Assembly (NCBI GenBank): GCA_002007315.1
Contig: LNZQ01000049.1
Location: forward strand, 1-38,845
Source of the DNA: Epulopiscium sp. Nele67-Bin004
GTDB lineage: Bacteria > Bacillota_A > Clostridia > Lachnospirales > Cellulosilyticaceae
Reading direction: 5' to 3'
Length of the DNA stretch: 38,845 nucleotides
Below are positions 7,714 to 16,443 of the stretch, piece after piece. The position numbers and the translations under genes are program-made. The notes beneath the pieces were generated by a model. It saw only the letters and a program-made list of their open reading frames with translations, was not told where the DNA came from and did no database searches. How positions within the stretch are numbered: the stretch's first letter is position 1; each line of letters starts with the position of its first letter.

Positions 7714-9285
7714 CTATCCATTTCTATTATATACAGTAAACGTATTTTTTCCTTTGGCTTTTGACATATACATAGCTTTATCCGCCAAATCATACAAAAC
7801 TTTAAAATCTGTTATATCATTATTTGCATAAACAATACCTATACTAGCTGAGATAGTTACGGCTTCATCATTAATACAATAAGTTTTTTTCACTCTTTGA
7901 GATAATTCTTTAGCGATAGCTTGCAAGTCAAATTTGTTGCTAGGGTTTCTCACAAAAACCATAAATTCATCTCCACCAACACGCCCTATTATATCAGTGT
8001 CTTTAAATATGGACGTTAGCTCACCACTAATATCTTTAATAGCTTTATCCCCCATAGCGTGCCCCAAATTATCATTAAGAGTTTTAAAATGATCCAAATC
8101 AATCATAAATAATATACCTGATTCATGCAGATATTTTTGTATTAGATGTTGAGTTGTAGCTTTGTTATACAGCTCCGACAGTGCATCTCTTTCAGACTTA
8201 AACAGCAAGTCTTTTTCCTTTTGTATATTTTCAACTACTAAAACTGCAGTTATTTGATTTAGTTCAAAATTACGAGTCATACAAACATCAACATTAAACC
8301 ACTTGTATAAACTATTTCTTCTTCCAGCCAGCCTATATTCAAAGTTATATTTTGTTACTTGATTATCAAATTCTTTAATCATATAATTTATATCTGAAAC
8401 AATCAACGTGTTGGCTCTGTCATCAGGGTGCATTTGATTACATATGATTGCAGATATAACTTCGGTGTATGATTTTCCAACAGCCCTACTATTAACTTTA
8501 TTTTTAACTCGACACTCTATTATTTCGTCTGTTGTACAATTTATTTGCATTATAAGTTCGCACTTATCATGTAAAATGTTTTTATAAAAGTTTTTAATAA
8601 ACAATTCTTCGCTCAAAACTTTTTTATGGCGTTCAAGCGTTTCAAATCCAATAAGCATAAAAACGCCAACATATTCAACAAACAGCCAGCTTACTCCTTG
8701 TATAAGTTGCTGGATTATTTCTTCATATATAAAGTGAGAAACAGTGTATACAGTGGAGCTTGCCAAAATAGATACAATACAGATTGATTGTAGTGCTAAG
8801 AAAATTATATTTTTATGGTCATTATCTCGGCTTAACGTCCAACAATCTTCGGGCACCAGCTTTAGTATAATAAGTGTTAGCAACACACAAATGCCACTCG
8901 TTATTATTTGGCTATACAAAAACAAGTTTCCAAAGGTCATAATTGTACACATTGATACTTGTAAAGCTAAGCTAAATGTCGCAACAACCATAGTTTCTAT
9001 ACATAGTGTATTGACTATAATAACTAAAGCAAGTGCTATCTTGGGGAGATACTTTCCTTTGAAAAAGATTATAGTTAATATACAATACGTCAAAATTCTA
9101 AACATATAAGACCCAATTATAGGGGGGATATTTAGATAAATAATTGCTATGATAACATTAAAACTACTTAAAATAAGTTGTAATTTTATATTAGGTTTGT
9201 CGTTTAACACTCTAGAAACTATATGAAAAAATGTAAAATTTTGAAGAAAATTTATTAATAAATATATTAGTATTAAGTTATTCAT
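7714..9285 (-). CDS. Membrane-bound PAS-like/GGDEF diguanylate cyclase
   Basis: The protein is 523 aa and probably makes cyclic di-GMP from GTP at the membrane. The ATG is preceded by GGGGAG at good spacing; a TTG two codons earlier is less likely. About seven hydrophobic helices fill residues 1-215. A PAS-like sensor region follows (about 230-365, with the YKWFNVDV strand typical of the PAS/PAC end), then the GGDEF domain. The signature RVGGDEF lies near residue 437, with the upstream FMIDLDHFKTLND metal/nucleotide motif. The position of the RxxD inhibitory site reads KDTD, so the Arg is missing and product inhibition may be weak. The gene is monocistronic and convergent with the structural-protein cluster. 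Its signal and effector targets are unknown, and no c-di-GMP riboswitch was found in the window. Confidence 0.9.
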   Translation of the reverse strand: MNNLILIYLLINFLQNFTFFHIVSRVLNDKPNIKLQLILSSFNVIIAIIYLNIPPIIGSYMFRILTYCILTIIFFKGKYLPKIALALVIIVNTLCIETMVVATFSLALQVSMCTIMTFGNLFLYSQIITSGICVLLTLIILKLVPEDCWTLSRDNDHKNIIFLALQSICIVSILASSTVYTVSHFIYEEIIQQLIQGVSWLFVEYVGVFMLIGFETLERHKKVLSEELFIKNFYKNILHDKCELIMQINCTTDEIIECRVKNKVNSRAVGKSYTEVISAIICNQMHPDDRANTLIVSDINYMIKEFDNQVTKYNFEYRLAGRRNSLYKWFNVDVCMTRNFELNQITAVLVVENIQKEKDLLFKSERDALSELYNKATTQHLIQKYLHESGILFMIDLDHFKTLNDNLGHAMGDKAIKDISGELTSIFKDTDIIGRVGGDEFMVFVRNPSNKFDLQAIAKELSQRVKKTYCINDEAVTISASIGIVYANNDITDFKVLYDLADKAMYMSKAKGKNTFTVYNRNG

Positions 9286-9351
9286 GCACAACTCCCCTTT
9301 ATCATTAGCTAATATTTATCTAGTTTTATCTAAATTGTTTAGTTTTATGCT

Positions 9352-10116
9352 ATGGCAACTAATAAAGATAGCCCCGAAATATAAGGTATATTTTTGTTGA
9401 TAATTATTAGCAGAAATAATATACTAGTACACATAAAGAAAGCAGACGGAAGACTTGATGAGTTTACGATAGAAATGCAAAAACGTACACCAAGATTTTT
9501 GATAGATAGAATGTGTAGACAATTAGCAACAACAATAACACATACAAAAAATGACCCAAAAGATTTTTCTAAGACGGGGTATGCACTAAATTTGTGGCTA
9601 CTACCAAACAAACAGTTACAACAATATTTAGATGAACCAATAGTTGAAACACTGATGTGTACTAGAGTAAAAAAGAAAAATAAATATGTGTATCAACCAG
9701 CATATGACTATGGAAAGTCGGTATCAATAGCATTAAATAACAATAAGCTTATAGAAAGTAAGCAATGCAAAAATAATGATAGACTAAAATTATGGATAAA
9801 CTTTTTAACAACAGGTGAATTAGATGTAGATGACAAAATACAAAAGAGTATACATGAATTATATTTAATACTGAAAAAAGATAAGGAGTGGTATGAGATG
9901 GTAAAGCTTCAACCAACTAAAGTAGATTATTTAATTGCTGAAGGAATTGAAATCGGCAGAGAAGAAGGACGAGAAGAAGGACGAGAAGAAGGACGATACA
10001 GCGAAAAATTGGCAACAGCTAAAAATGGATTATCATTAGGGCTATCACCTGAAGTAATAGCACAAATGACAGAGTTACCACTATATATTATTCAAGAACT
10101 ACAAAAAAATCTCTAA
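9352..10116 (+). pseudogene. Rpn-family recombination-promoting nuclease/putative transposase, N-terminally broken
   Basis: A start-like stretch (ATG, encoding MATNKDSPEI) runs into a stop after ten codons. A different frame then carries most of the rest of an Rpn/PD-(D/E)XK protein: the DGRLDEFTIEMQKR block, the LNLWLLPNK strand and the characteristic C-terminal tail with repeated REEG units followed by a short helical cap. Compared with intact family members, roughly 60-80 residues between the two parts are missing, including the early nuclease acidic residue, so a deletion plus frameshift has probably inactivated it. A TTG-started fragment of 240 aa could still be made but has no ribosome site. 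Rpn proteins are DNA endonucleases linked to recombination and phage defence. It stands alone with its own terminator. Confidence 0.7.
9961..9996 (+). repeat. Three tandem 12-bp repeats in the Rpn-like gene
   Basis: GAAGAAGGACGA occurs three times head to tail and encodes the EEGR units near the C-terminus. Such variable-number repeats are common in this family and change protein length in steps of four residues. Confidence 0.9.
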
Positions 10117-10124
10117 TCTATAAA

Positions 10125-10152
10125 AATACATCTACCAAGGTGTATTTTTTTT
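10125..10152 (+). terminator. Intrinsic terminator after the Rpn-like gene
   Basis: AATACATCT and AGGTGTATT form a 9-bp stem (one G-U pair) around ACCA, running into eight T residues. It insulates the spoIIIA operon from upstream transcription. Confidence 0.85.
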
Positions 10153-10160
10153 GTTCTAAC

Positions 10161-10190
10161 TTGTCCTATAACTATCATATAATATATAAA
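10161..10190 (+). promoter_or_regulatory. Candidate promoter of the spoIIIA operon
   Basis: CATATAAT at 10176-10183 is one mismatch from the -10 element CATACAAT typical of sigma-E, the mother-cell factor that drives spoIIIA in Bacillus. The corresponding -35 region is poor. A sigma-A-like reading (TTGTCC with TATATA) overlaps it. The place, between a terminator and spoIIIAA, is right for the operon promoter; the sigma factor is uncertain. Confidence 0.35.
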
Positions 10191-10217
10191 ACGGATTTTT
10201 TACGAGGGGGCGAGTTG

Positions 10218-11156
10218 ATGGATACGATAGAAAATGTGATGCCTGCACATATAAAGCAGATGTTGCAAAGTATATCACCTAGGGAGGTGATGCAGCTTGA
10301 AGAAATACGGCTACGGGTGGGGCGACCTATCGTTGTTGAACTGGGGACACGCAGTCTGGGGCTTTGTCGAAATGGGACGTGTGATATATCAAAAAGTTAT
10401 GTTGCTAGACGTGATGATGTTGATGGTATATTGAAATTTATAAGCGGATTTTCTCCATACGCCCTCACAGACGATTTAAGGCAAGGATACATAACAATCG
10501 AAGGTGGTCACCGTGTTGGAGTTGTTGGAAAAGCAGTTGTTGAAAATGGCACTGTTAAAACACTTAGAGATATAAGTGGTATGAACATACGAATTGCAAG
10601 GCAAATGATTGGGTGTAGTGATAAAATTATGCCATACATATTTAGAAATAGAAGATTGTGCCACACACTTATTGTATCGCCACCAAAGTGCGGAAAGACA
10701 ACTGTCCTTAGAGATATAGTTAGAAATTTGAGCGACGGTTCATTTTCTGGCATACCACTTAACGTTGGTGTCGTTGATGAACGTTCGGAAATCGCAGGTT
10801 GTTATAGGGGGATACCGCAAAACAACGTTGGAATGCGAACAGATGTGCTTGATGGCTGTCCAAAAGTTGAAGGTATATATATGCTGCTTAGGTCAATGGC
10901 ACCACAAGTTATTGCAGTTGATGAAATTGGCAAAAAAGAAGATTATGATGCACTTCTTGAGGCACTCGGGGTTGGAGTATCTATTTTGTGCACCGTGCAC
11001 GGGTATGATCTAAACGATTGCTATAAAAAACCAGAGCTTAAAGATATGATAAGACGAGGCTTTTTTGAACGTATTCTTGTTTTAACAAATACGCCTAAAC
11101 CTGGTACGATTAAACAAATTTTAGATCAAAATGGTACAAGTGTAGTTATACAATAA
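10218..11156 (+). CDS. spoIIIAA: Stage III sporulation protein AA, ATPase of the SpoIIIA channel
   Basis: The 312-aa product is the cytoplasmic VirB11/PulE-like ATPase of the mother cell-forespore SpoIIIA-SpoIIQ channel. The Walker A motif PPKCGKTT lies near residue 155 and the Walker B VIAVDEIG near 231, both at family positions, and the length is usual for the family. The ATG following GAGGGGGCG was chosen; an in-frame extension upstream would read through the terminator region and has no ribosome site. It is the first gene of the complete eight-gene operon, with spoIIIAB starting 13 bases after its stop. Expression in the mother cell under sigma-E is expected from known biology, and a matching -10 box is visible upstream. 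Confidence 0.96.
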   Translation: MDTIENVMPAHIKQMLQSISPREVMQLEEIRLRVGRPIVVELGTRSLGLCRNGTCDISKSYVARRDDVDGILKFISGFSPYALTDDLRQGYITIEGGHRVGVVGKAVVENGTVKTLRDISGMNIRIARQMIGCSDKIMPYIFRNRRLCHTLIVSPPKCGKTTVLRDIVRNLSDGSFSGIPLNVGVVDERSEIAGCYRGIPQNNVGMRTDVLDGCPKVEGIYMLLRSMAPQVIAVDEIGKKEDYDALLEALGVGVSILCTVHGYDLNDCYKKPELKDMIRRGFFERILVLTNTPKPGTIKQILDQNGTSVVIQ

Positions 11157-11169
11157 GGAGAAAAAACTA

Positions 11170-11679
11170 ATGCAATTAATAGGAATAGGACTTATTTTAG
11201 CGTCATGTACTGTGGCAGGATTTGTTTATGATGATTTTGCAGCAAAGCGAGTTCGTAGTCTTGAGCAACTTTTAGTTGGATTTGAAATACTTAAAGGTGA
11301 AATAGATTATCAGCTAACGCCACTTGAACAAGCACTTGACACAGCTGCATATATGACGGAAGATGGTGGGTTATTTACAAGTTTTAGAGAACAACTGGAA
11401 ATGAGAACAGAAGTTGATACAAAAAAAATGTGGGCAACAGCTATTAATGAAACTAAAGAGCAACTGTTTTTAAATGATGATGACATAAAAGTGTTGATGG
11501 AGTTTGGAAATGCTGTTGGTTACCTTGATAAAGAACTACAAAAGCGAAATATAGAATGGACAGTAACTAGGCTTACAGGAATAAAAGACGAGGCACGAAT
11601 TAAACACGAGAAGCAAAGCAAAATGTATAGGGGGCTTGGTGCACTTATTGGGCTGTCTATTAGCATTGTGTTGATATAA
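11170..11679 (+). CDS. spoIIIAB: Stage III sporulation protein AB
   Basis: The 169-aa protein matches the SpoIIIAB family in size and layout. It has an N-terminal membrane helix (residues 2-20), a soluble helical middle of GspF-like type (EILKGEIDYQLTPLEQAL) and a C-terminal membrane helix (GLGALIGLSISIVLI). It is thought to be the inner-membrane platform of the SpoIIIA channel and to contact the SpoIIIAA ATPase. AAGGAG precedes the ATG by about 9 bases. It sits second in the operon with short spacing on both sides, so translation is probably coordinated. Nothing is unusual in the sequence. Confidence 0.94.
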   Translation: MQLIGIGLILASCTVAGFVYDDFAAKRVRSLEQLLVGFEILKGEIDYQLTPLEQALDTAAYMTEDGGLFTSFREQLEMRTEVDTKKMWATAINETKEQLFLNDDDIKVLMEFGNAVGYLDKELQKRNIEWTVTRLTGIKDEARIKHEKQSKMYRGLGALIGLSISIVLI

Positions 11680-11703
11680 ATAAAATACACAGGAGGGAAT
11701 AAT

Positions 11704-11898
11704 ATGGATTTGATGATAATTTTACGAGTAGCAGGGCTTGGGCTCGGGATTTGGGCTATACAAGAGCTTCTTGGGCAAGCCGATATGAAAAATGCGTCTT
11801 CATACGTTGGAATAATCGGAACGCTTGTTTTGCTTATGTTTATGCTCAATGAAATACTGGAATTTTTTGAAACTGTTCAAACATTTTTTACATTCTAA
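11704..11898 (+). CDS. spoIIIAC: Stage III sporulation protein AC
   Basis: This 64-aa membrane protein has two hydrophobic helices (about residues 2-24 and 36-53), the family's normal size and form. The order AB-AC-AD and the preceding AGGAGG support the call. SpoIIIAC and AD are small integral membrane components of the channel between mother cell and forespore. The RVAGLGLGIWAIQELLGQA segment is typical of the family. No oddities. Confidence 0.92.
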   Translation: MDLMIILRVAGLGLGIWAIQELLGQADMKNASSYVGIIGTLVLLMFMLNEILEFFETVQTFFTF

Positions 11899-11910
11899 AG
11901 GGGTGACAAA

Positions 11911-12294
11911 ATGAATATTTTAGAAGTTGTTAGTTTTGCGGCAGTCGGCGTCGTTATTATAAAATTTCTTTCTGAAGTCGGCAGCAAAACTGTACCTTAC
12001 GTTAGAATTTTAATCGGGCTAACGATATTCACATTTGCTACATCTCAACTTGATGTTGTTTTCCAAATACTTAGAGAACTTGCAAGTAAAATCAATATGG
12101 AAGGTGCTTATTTAACTATTATTTTTAAAATTATTGGTATAGCATACATTTCCGAATTTGGTTATCAACTTTGTAAAGATGCAGGCGAAGATGGGATTGG
12201 CTCAAAAATTCAACTAGCAGCAAAAGTTATGATTTTTGTAGTTGCTGCACCTGTTATTTTGGCGTTAATGGAACTTATTACACAGCTATTATAA
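11911..12294 (+). CDS. spoIIIAD: Stage III sporulation protein AD
   Basis: The 127-aa protein has three to four membrane helices and the family signature around IIFKIIGIAYISEFGYQLCKD. AAAGGGG lies just upstream of the ATG, and the start follows spoIIIAC by 12 bases. It is a membrane component of the SpoIIIA complex needed for late forespore development. Length and topology are as expected. Confidence 0.93.
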   Translation: MNILEVVSFAAVGVVIIKFLSEVGSKTVPYVRILIGLTIFTFATSQLDVVFQILRELASKINMEGAYLTIIFKIIGIAYISEFGYQLCKDAGEDGIGSKIQLAAKVMIFVVAAPVILALMELITQLL

Positions 12295-12313
12295 GGAAGA
12301 AAGAAGGTGAAAA

Positions 12314-13462
12314 ATGCAAAAGAAAACTTTATTTCTATCTCTTATAATATTTGCTTGGATATCAATTACATTGCCAAACTACGCCACGGACTTTTTAAAT
12401 GCAGATGAAATTATTAAAATGCAACTTGAAATGTTTGATTGGCAAGAGATAGAACAACTTGAAGAACAATTACCGTATGATTTTGATTTACGCTCAGAAG
12501 TATCAAAAATTTTAACTGGAGAACGGATATTTTCGTTACCAGAAACACTATCACTTATAGTTAATTTGTTGGCTGGGGAAGTTTATGGTTATGCAAGTGT
12601 TGTTGTACGATTTATTTTTATTGTGTTACTGTGCCATATTTTAAACAATTTGAGCAGTGCATTTGAATCAAAAAATACTACCAAAGTAGCTTTTTTTGTC
12701 TGCAACATAGTAGTTTTATATAGCGTGTCACAGTCGCTAGTGCTTATCGTAACGCTTGCACAAGATACAATACACAGCTTGTCCCAAATTATGCTAGTCG
12801 TCTTGCCAACACTGCTTGCGTTTATGGCTACATCGGGATACATTGCAACTTCATCGGCTCTATCACCCGTAATAGTTAGTGCACTAACGATGGTAACATT
12901 TATTATCCAAAACTTTATGTTGCCAACAATTATATCAATTATTGTACTTCAAATTATTAGCAACATGAGTGATGAATTTAAAATAGATAACTTTATTAAG
13001 CTATTTTATAAAATGAGTAAATGGTTTTTAAAGACAATATTTTTTGTAAGTCTTGGAATTATGGGGATTTATAAAATGTCTTTACCATATGTTGATGTGA
13101 CTATGAAGCGTGTTGGGCTAACGCTTGGGGCAAAATTTATTCCTATTTTAGGAGATGCCATTGGAGGTGCGATTGACTTTATAATTCAAGTATCAGGTAT
13201 GATAAAAAATGCATTTGGTATTGGGGTTATACTTTGGATAGTGTTAATTATCGCTATGCCACTTGCGAAAATGTTTGTTTACACTGTTTTGTATCACTTT
13301 GCAGGGGCGATTATAGAACCTCTTGGCGATAAAAAGATGTCAAAAATAGCGACCGACATAGCTAAAGGTTGTGAGTTTATTATGAGCTTAGTTGGAATGG
13401 TTGCAATTTTGTGTATTGTAGCACTTGTAATATGTATGAGCATAGGAGCAAGTCTGTTATAA
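12314..13462 (+). CDS. spoIIIAE: Stage III sporulation protein AE
   Basis: The 382-aa protein is the large polytopic member of the operon. A cleavable-looking signal peptide (about residues 1-25, ending near PNYA) is followed by an extracytoplasmic segment rich in Glu/Leu and then about seven membrane helices from residue 75 onward. Conserved family stretches include ALTMVTFIIQNFMLP and GDAIGGAIDFI. It is considered the core membrane component of the SpoIIIA channel. AAGAAGGTG precedes the ATG. Position between AD and AF confirms the assignment. Confidence 0.95.
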   Translation: MQKKTLFLSLIIFAWISITLPNYATDFLNADEIIKMQLEMFDWQEIEQLEEQLPYDFDLRSEVSKILTGERIFSLPETLSLIVNLLAGEVYGYASVVVRFIFIVLLCHILNNLSSAFESKNTTKVAFFVCNIVVLYSVSQSLVLIVTLAQDTIHSLSQIMLVVLPTLLAFMATSGYIATSSALSPVIVSALTMVTFIIQNFMLPTIISIIVLQIISNMSDEFKIDNFIKLFYKMSKWFLKTIFFVSLGIMGIYKMSLPYVDVTMKRVGLTLGAKFIPILGDAIGGAIDFIIQVSGMIKNAFGIGVILWIVLIIAMPLAKMFVYTVLYHFAGAIIEPLGDKKMSKIATDIAKGCEFIMSLVGMVAILCIVALVICMSIGASLL

Positions 13463-13486
13463 AAACTTTTTTTGGAAGGTGTTTAG

Positions 13487-14053
13487 ATGCAAAATTACAT
13501 GGAAATACTTATATGGACAATGTTATTTGTCGTCGTTGTTGAAATGATATTTCCAAGCTCCCACTTACAAAAATACATCAAACTTATACTTGGATTTATT
13601 GTTATTTATACAATTTTAGGTCCTATTATAAAAGGTGGTCTATTTGAACAAGGGGCATACGATGAATACGTTATGTATTATCAAAATCAATTTAACCTTG
13701 CCACCGATAAAAGCATACATTTAGAAGAATATGAGCAAGAGCTAATTGAAGCTTTTACCGAGCAAGAAACGACTAAAATAATTAATGCAATAGAGGGCAG
13801 TCTTGATGTAAATGTTGATGACGTAACAGTTGTGGCGTATATAGAGGGGTATGTTCCGACTACATATGAAATTTGGCTAGAATTAAGTTACAAAGAAGAA
13901 ACAGGCAAAATTTTTATACCACAAATTAAAATAGGCGAAAAGTCCGATAGTATAAAGCTTGACCTAGAAAATTTAGAAAAAGAAGTGAAAAATTGTTTAT
14001 CTCACTTCTATAATTGGGACAAAGTACATATTATAATACAGGACGTTCAATGA
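13487..14053 (+). CDS. spoIIIAF: Stage III sporulation protein AF
   Basis: This 188-aa protein has two N-terminal membrane helices (about 5-22 and 31-48) and a C-terminal extracytoplasmic domain. In characterised homologues that domain has a ring-building-motif fold like secretion-system proteins. The pattern PSSHLQKYIKLILGFIVIY at the helix boundary is typical. AAGGTG precedes the ATG. It is thought to form an oligomeric ring in the intermembrane space. Nothing unusual is seen. Confidence 0.92.
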   Translation: MQNYMEILIWTMLFVVVVEMIFPSSHLQKYIKLILGFIVIYTILGPIIKGGLFEQGAYDEYVMYYQNQFNLATDKSIHLEEYEQELIEAFTEQETTKIINAIEGSLDVNVDDVTVVAYIEGYVPTTYEIWLELSYKEETGKIFIPQIKIGEKSDSIKLDLENLEKEVKNCLSHFYNWDKVHIIIQDVQ

Positions 14054-14069
14054 AAGGGGCCACAACCAC

Positions 14070-14714
14070 ATGTCAGAAGAAAAAAACTCTAAATCTAGTA
14101 GTGCCAGAGACCTTGCAAAGTCACAAAATACCGCACCAGCAAAAAAGTTAAATATACCATACAATAAAATTTATGCTGTTCTACTATCTGTCCTTATAGT
14201 TGGAATTTTATTTACAACTCTTGCTGATAATCAAACTAAAAACGAAGTGAGTGAAATAATCGAAACGTTTAGTTTGCAAAATGTTGCGGTTGAAGCAAGT
14301 AGTGATAGTATTGTTTCTGATGACTATGAGAGAGATATTGAAAAACGACTTAAAGATATCCTTGGTGATATCGAAGGTGTTGGTGATGTTAATGTTATGG
14401 TTACGTTGCAGTCTTCATCACAAAAAGTTCTTGCACAAGATACAAATGCTGTAACAAAAAGTACAACCGAAACCGATAGTACGGGGGGTAGCCGAACTAT
14501 TCTTGAAGAAGATATTGAAAGCAATATAATTATAACAAGTGGTAGCGAGCCGTACATACTTATACGGGAAGATATGCCTACGATTGAAGGAGTTCTTGTT
14601 GTTGCCGAAGGTGGTGGAGATGCAAGCATTAGAGTTTCAATTATTGAATCTGTCTCATCACTGCTAAACATACCGATTTCAAAGGTATCTGTATTTAAAA
14701 TGGAAACTAAATAG
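14070..14714 (+). CDS. spoIIIAG: Stage III sporulation protein AG
   Basis: The 214-aa product has a Ser/Ala/Lys-rich cytoplasmic N-terminus, one membrane helix (about residues 30-50) and an extracytoplasmic domain. That domain contains ERDIEKRLKDILGDIEGVG, VNVMVTLQSS and a C-terminal SSLLNIPISKVSVFKM segment, the standard SpoIIIAG marks. Homologues assemble into a large ring spanning the space between mother cell and forespore. An AAGGGG site precedes the ATG and spoIIIAH follows by 15 bases. Confidence 0.95.
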   Translation: MSEEKNSKSSSARDLAKSQNTAPAKKLNIPYNKIYAVLLSVLIVGILFTTLADNQTKNEVSEIIETFSLQNVAVEASSDSIVSDDYERDIEKRLKDILGDIEGVGDVNVMVTLQSSSQKVLAQDTNAVTKSTTETDSTGGSRTILEEDIESNIIITSGSEPYILIREDMPTIEGVLVVAEGGGDASIRVSIIESVSSLLNIPISKVSVFKMETK

Positions 14715-14729
14715 GAGGGCTAAAAAAAC

Positions 14730-15401
14730 ATGTATGAATTTAGAAGAAATCAACTTATCATTATTGTGCTTGTGTTTATGATTGCAATTGCAGGATATTT
14801 GCAACTTAGCACAGATCCACAAGATATGTTGGCGTACAGACCAATTGAGGATAACCAAGATGTAACGGTTATGGAACAGCTTACGGATATGGAATATTTT
14901 GAAAACTACACGCCACTTGCTCCAGATGGGGACGACCTTGAAGGGGAAGGAATTACATCAGCTGATGTAAATGGAATGGAAGTTGTTATTTCAAAATCGG
15001 ACACGCTTACAGCGACAGTAAGTTCGGGGTTAGTAACAGAAACTGAGGATTATTATGCGTCACTTAAAAGTGAAAGAGAACAAGAAAGAGCATCTCAAAT
15101 TGAGGGACTTGAAGACTATATTTCAAATAGTGCAATTGATGATGATACAAAATCTAAAGCTGCACAATCTTTAATGGATTTACAAACTACAATCGATACT
15201 GAAAACACTATTGAGTCATTGTTACGTGCAAAAGGATTTGACGAAGTTTATGTCCGTATGCATGAAACATCTGTTGATGTTATGATAAATAGGGACAACT
15301 TGAGCGATGAAGAAATCGCACAAATTGAAGAAGTTGTTGTAAGAAAAACAGGATATAAAGTTAGCCAAATTAAGATACATATGAATAGAGCGGCTAACTA
15401 A
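14730..15401 (+). CDS. spoIIIAH: Stage III sporulation protein AH
   Basis: The 223-aa protein has an N-terminal membrane anchor (about residues 9-25), an acidic linker and a C-terminal YscJ/FliF-like ring domain (about 105-220). In Bacillus that domain interlocks with forespore SpoIIQ to form the channel. GGAGGG lies upstream of the ATG. It is the last gene of the operon and is followed within 10 bases by a terminator, so transcription of spoIIIA ends here. Length is close to that of the Bacillus protein. Confidence 0.95.
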   Translation: MYEFRRNQLIIIVLVFMIAIAGYLQLSTDPQDMLAYRPIEDNQDVTVMEQLTDMEYFENYTPLAPDGDDLEGEGITSADVNGMEVVISKSDTLTATVSSGLVTETEDYYASLKSEREQERASQIEGLEDYISNSAIDDDTKSKAAQSLMDLQTTIDTENTIESLLRAKGFDEVYVRMHETSVDVMINRDNLSDEEIAQIEEVVVRKTGYKVSQIKIHMNRAAN

Positions 15402-15408
15402 AAACATA

Positions 15409-15436
15409 AACTGCACCTTGATGGGTGCAGTTTTTT
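15409..15436 (+). terminator. Intrinsic terminator of the spoIIIA operon
   Basis: AACTGCACC pairs with GGTGCAGTT across a six-base loop and runs into a T tract. On the other strand, A-rich sequence beyond the stem gives a weaker T tract, so it may also serve the convergent lipoprotein gene. Confidence 0.85.
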
Positions 15437-15442
15437 GATAGT

Positions 15443-16363
15443 TTAAAATCCACTCATCATTAACATAAACAGTAAGCTGCTCAAATCTTCAATTCCGACT
15501 AAAACAGCATCTTCAGCAGGAGTTACAGCCGACAAGTTGGCTTTTTTGATATTTGTATCAAGTCCAAATTTGATTGAATAATCATCAGTTGCTAAAAAGT
15601 CTAGCGTAAAATCAATATTATAGTCGTTCGTGTTAAAAGTTGTATCATATCGCATATCAATTTCACTAAATTCAGCTTCAAAATATTGCACTTCAGCTTC
15701 ATAAGTTTGATTAAAATCTTCAAACTGGCTATCGCTCATATTAAACAGTTCTTTGACAAAACTTGCATCACTTTCCATTATAGAATTGGCTAAGTTTATT
15801 AGTTCATCTTTTGCAAGTTCTATCCAATAAGTAGCTCCACTTTGTTCAAATTCTAAGGCGTATTTATTTGCAAGTTGTTCTAATTCCTCATGATTAGACG
15901 ACTCAAAAAGGCTTGTAGGGCTAAATTCCACGCCAAAATCAATTAAATTTAATTGTATGTAGTCAAATTCTAATCCAACAGCACTTAAATTAAAGCCTGC
16001 AATTGATTCCACAAGCAAATTTAGAACTTCAAACCCAATAAAAATTTCATTTTCGTTAAAATAAGCTTCTGCAGATACAGTATCTGGACCGTCATAATAA
16101 TAAATTCCTGCCTGTTGCATAAGCTCACCAAGTGGCATGTTAATATTCACTTGTCCTGTTTTGGTATCGCTGTCGATTTTTCCAGATAAGTCAAGACTTA
16201 GTTTTGATGCACCATCGTCAATAAGTGCAGTTGTACTAAATTCAATATCTGTCCATTCCGCAACGACATCGAGTTGTTCCCAATACGTAAGTTGTGCGAC
16301 GTCATCACCACAACCTACTAACAGTAAAGATGCTACAAGTGGCACCCAAAATTTTTTTTGCAT
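15443..16363 (-). CDS. Lipoprotein of unknown function
   Basis: This 306-aa protein is a predicted lipoprotein: MQKKFWVPLVASLLLVGC gives a short basic start, a hydrophobic stretch and a lipobox (LVGC) with Cys at residue 18. The ATG is preceded by GGAGGG with an 8-9 base gap; an ATG five codons earlier overlaps that site. The mature part is acidic and probably beta-rich (FEVLNLLVESIAGFNLSAVGLEFDYIQ... style strands), with a helical segment near the middle. I recognise no family. It would sit on the outer face of the cytoplasmic membrane. It is monocistronic and divergent from the MATE transporter gene. Its Cys-x-Asp-Asp-Val start resembles that of the cyclophilin lipoprotein encoded at 23.2 kb, possibly a lineage habit. 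Confidence 0.85.
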   Translation of the reverse strand: MQKKFWVPLVASLLLVGCGDDVAQLTYWEQLDVVAEWTDIEFSTTALIDDGASKLSLDLSGKIDSDTKTGQVNINMPLGELMQQAGIYYYDGPDTVSAEAYFNENEIFIGFEVLNLLVESIAGFNLSAVGLEFDYIQLNLIDFGVEFSPTSLFESSNHEELEQLANKYALEFEQSGATYWIELAKDELINLANSIMESDASFVKELFNMSDSQFEDFNQTYEAEVQYFEAEFSEIDMRYDTTFNTNDYNIDFTLDFLATDDYSIKFGLDTNIKKANLSAVTPAEDAVLVGIEDLSSLLFMLMMSGF

Positions 16364-16443
16364 ATTTAAGCCCTCCAATATATAATAATAGTATTATTGC
16401 ATTATAACATATTTTGCAAAATTCCACTAGAAAGAGTGAAAAA

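Noticed and set aside
9961..9996. Tandem repeats as a CRISPR-like array
   Set aside because: The 12-bp units are directly adjacent without spacers and lie in a coding frame.
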